Shown here piece after piece: positions 37,122-38,709 of a DNA stretch of 38,709 bases. A model generated the notes under the pieces. It did no database searches and was not told the origin of the DNA. It saw only the letters and a list, made by a program, of their open reading frames with translations. The position numbers and the translations under genes were made by a program. Source of the DNA: Acinetobacter guillouiae CIP 63.46 (GTDB taxonomy: Bacteria > Pseudomonadota > Gammaproteobacteria > Pseudomonadales > Moraxellaceae); assembly GCF_000368145.1 (NCBI RefSeq), contig NZ_KB849291.1:1-38709 (forward strand), read 5' to 3'. Position 1 is the first letter of the stretch. Each line of letters begins with the position of its first letter.

Positions 37122-38042
37122 TTAAAAAACTAATTCGATGCCTGCACCATATTTCCATCCCTTTTCAGACTCTGTTGCCTCTTGCATAGAAGTGGCTTTC
37201 TGTCCTTTTTCATATTGGTAAGCAACATCAATGAAAGGTTTAATTCGCTTAGTAATCTCATATCGGGTTTTGATACCAGTTTTTAGTTCTGATAAACCTG
37301 ATTTTGCAGCATAGTTAGAATCATCGCTAAATATTACATCTGCTTCGATATAAGGTTGAGTAATAAGTTTCTGAGTTAAAAGCAAATCACGTTCTAATTC
37401 AAAACTTGCTCCCCAAAAGTTATTCTCGCCACCGTATAAATAAGCTTGTGTTTCAAAGAAATAAGGAGCTAATCCTAATACACCAATAACACCATCAACT
37501 CGATCACTGTTGCTGCTATTTTTATCTTCGCTATATCTTACACCAGCTTGTATATCCCAAAATGGGGCTACATTACGACTATAGAGTGCAGATATATCAT
37601 AATTAATATCACTGCTTTCTGACTTTTCCGAATTGGCTTCAATAAATAGACGATTTTCATCTGTCCCAATTAAAGTATCAAACCTTGTTCCTAGGTTGCC
37701 CTTACCGTCTTCATCAACTATCCATGCATTTTCAAGTCTTGTTAGTTGATAAATTTGCCCGCCATGTTCTTTAAGATGATCATCCTGAGATGGGGCTGAT
37801 CTCTTTCTTGCGGTCAGAATAATATTATCTCCCCCATTTGCATTTTCCATTGAATAATATTCTGGATACAATTCTTGGGGGCTATATCTTAAGCCACCAG
37901 ACTCCTGTAATAAGACTCTCATACCATTTGTAATATTACTTTCTTGTTGCGAAGTACTGTTATCAGCAAAAGTTAAGTTTGATATACTTATTAATGCAAT
38001 TGATAAGACTGTTTTTGAGAAGAAATTCTTAGTGATTTGCAT
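37122..38042 (-). CDS. copB: Copper resistance outer-membrane protein CopB
   Basis: The 306-aa product has a signal peptide (MQITKNFFSKTVLSIALIS, cleavage after TFA) and ends in a beta-barrel type C-terminus (YGAGIELVF). The CopB signature DENRLFIEANSEKSE is present at about residues 130-145, and repeated barrel strands follow. It is thought to reduce copper uptake or sequester copper at the outer membrane. It lacks the long Met/His-rich N-terminal repeat of Pseudomonas CopB. It overlaps copA by 14 bp. Confidence 0.92.
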   Translation of the reverse strand: MQITKNFFSKTVLSIALISISNLTFADNSTSQQESNITNGMRVLLQESGGLRYSPQELYPEYYSMENANGGDNIILTARKRSAPSQDDHLKEHGGQIYQLTRLENAWIVDEDGKGNLGTRFDTLIGTDENRLFIEANSEKSESSDINYDISALYSRNVAPFWDIQAGVRYSEDKNSSNSDRVDGVIGVLGLAPYFFETQAYLYGGENNFWGASFELERDLLLTQKLITQPYIEADVIFSDDSNYAAKSGLSELKTGIKTRYEITKRIKPFIDVAYQYEKGQKATSMQEATESEKGWKYGAGIELVF

Positions 38043-38709
38043 GTGGATTTACTCCCTTCTCATTTACTTGGGACTGAGGAACAGTCTTTGTAGAATTACC
38101 ATCTTCCACTTGAGCTACAATGAGTTTATTCATCATTCCTGCACTCATATGGTAAAGCAGGTGACAATGAATAGCCCACTCACCTAACTCATCAGCTGTG
38201 AGTAGCGTGGTTATCGTTTTCCCAGGTGGAACAATTACCGTATGTTTGTTTGGCATATTGCTTGGATCCTGACCATTCTCAAGCTGCATAAACATGCCAT
38301 GTAAGTGCATTGGGTGAGCCATCATACTGTCATTGACAAATTTTAAGCGAATACGTTCACCATACTTCACCACTAGTGGGTCGGCTTCATTAAATTTTTT
38401 ACCATTTATTGTCCAAATATAACGCTCCATGTTTCCACCAAGACGTACTTCAATTTCACGTTCAGCTGCACGAGTGTCTTTTTGAGGATCTAACGATTGC
38501 AAATCACTATATTGCAATGCTTTATTACCTTCAGGTGTTGAAGCATTTGCCCATCCAAATACGGTATTATCATTCTTGTCTGAAGCCGCCTTAACAGTAG
38601 CGCTATTCATCGGCATATCATGATCCATACCTTTCATAGAAGACATATCATGATCCATACCTTTCATAGAAGACATATCGTGATTCATGCCTTTCATAGA
38701 AGACATATC
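38029..38709 (-). CDS. copA: Multicopper oxidase CopA, C-terminal part (runs off the window)
   Basis: The last 225 residues of CopA are visible. They begin with methionine-rich repeats (MSSMKGMDHD), then the third cupredoxin domain with the copper ligands HPMHLHG and HCHLLYHMSAGMM, the type 1, 2 and 3 sites of multicopper oxidases. The protein oxidises Cu(I) in the periplasm. The stop overlaps the start of copB. The 5' part lies beyond the window edge. Confidence 0.94.
   Translation of the reverse strand, partial: DMSSMKGMNHDMSSMKGMDHDMSSMKGMDHDMPMNSATVKAASDKNDNTVFGWANASTPEGNKALQYSDLQSLDPQKDTRAAEREIEVRLGGNMERYIWTINGKKFNEADPLVVKYGERIRLKFVNDSMMAHPMHLHGMFMQLENGQDPSNMPNKHTVIVPPGKTITTLLTADELGEWAIHCHLLYHMSAGMMNKLIVAQVEDGNSTKTVPQSQVNEKGVNPHANH
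38612..38709. repeat. 30-bp tandem repeat in copA
   Basis: At least three 30-bp units, each encoding about DMSSMKGMDH, in frame. They make a Met/His/Asp-rich copper-binding linker and continue past the window edge. Confidence 0.85.

Noticed and set aside
38612-38709. The 30-bp tandem repeat as a CRISPR-like array or plasmid iteron
   Set aside because: The units are contiguous, in frame, and encode the Met-rich linker of CopA, a known property of the family.

Overview
The window looks like part of a large plasmid or accessory island of an Acinetobacter-type gammaproteobacterium. The indications are an AT-rich backbone, a plasmid-type UmuC, a CopAB/CusABC copper block, IS3, IS5 and IS21 debris, and a CYP153 alkane hydroxylase operon of the kind known from Acinetobacter. 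This assignment is inference. There is no replication gene, rRNA or tRNA in the window.

Region 1 (1-17112) is a catabolic segment bracketed by Tn3-superfamily elements. Two transposon copies in opposite orientation, identical where they can be compared (one cut by the window edge, one complete at 13377-17112), carry a Tn21-like 988-aa transposase and 39-bp terminal repeats, but a divergently transcribed resolvase unlike that of Tn21. A 374-bp third fragment and an IS21-family remnant sit at 12671-13376. Between them lie two gene groups separated by a decayed IS5-family element. The first is a TetR regulator, a BtrH-type C39-like protein and two hotdog thioesterases, next to a PF10118 metal-dependent hydrolase. 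The second is a complete CYP153 system: 2Fe-2S ferredoxin, P450 and FAD ferredoxin reductase, with a divergent AraC-type regulator. Together they could oxidise medium-chain alkanes and handle the resulting acyl thioesters. The CYP153 part is visibly richer in GC than the rest.

Region 2 (17113-18444) is a umuC gene that lost its 5' end at the transposon boundary, followed by a small unknown ORF.

Region 3 (18682-30018) is a very AT-rich accessory island. It has a three-gene operon: an unknown 154-aa protein, a 781-aa protein that looks like a degenerate recombinase, and a 1066-aa tyrosine recombinase. This layout recalls the Gamma-Mobile-Trio islands and Tn554-type transposons. Two toxin-antitoxin modules follow, YhfG/Fic and HipB/HipA. 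Diverged copies of a 227-bp non-coding repeat flank hipBA, and a shorter match precedes fic, so the modules look like cassettes. The island ends in a truncated IS3-family element whose break lies exactly at the end of the last repeat.

Region 4 (30120-38709) is a minus-strand copper resistance operon: copA (3' part), copB, a small Met/Cys-rich exported protein, cusC, cusB with a fused CusF domain, cusA and a CusF-like lipoprotein. It ends in a hairpin terminator.
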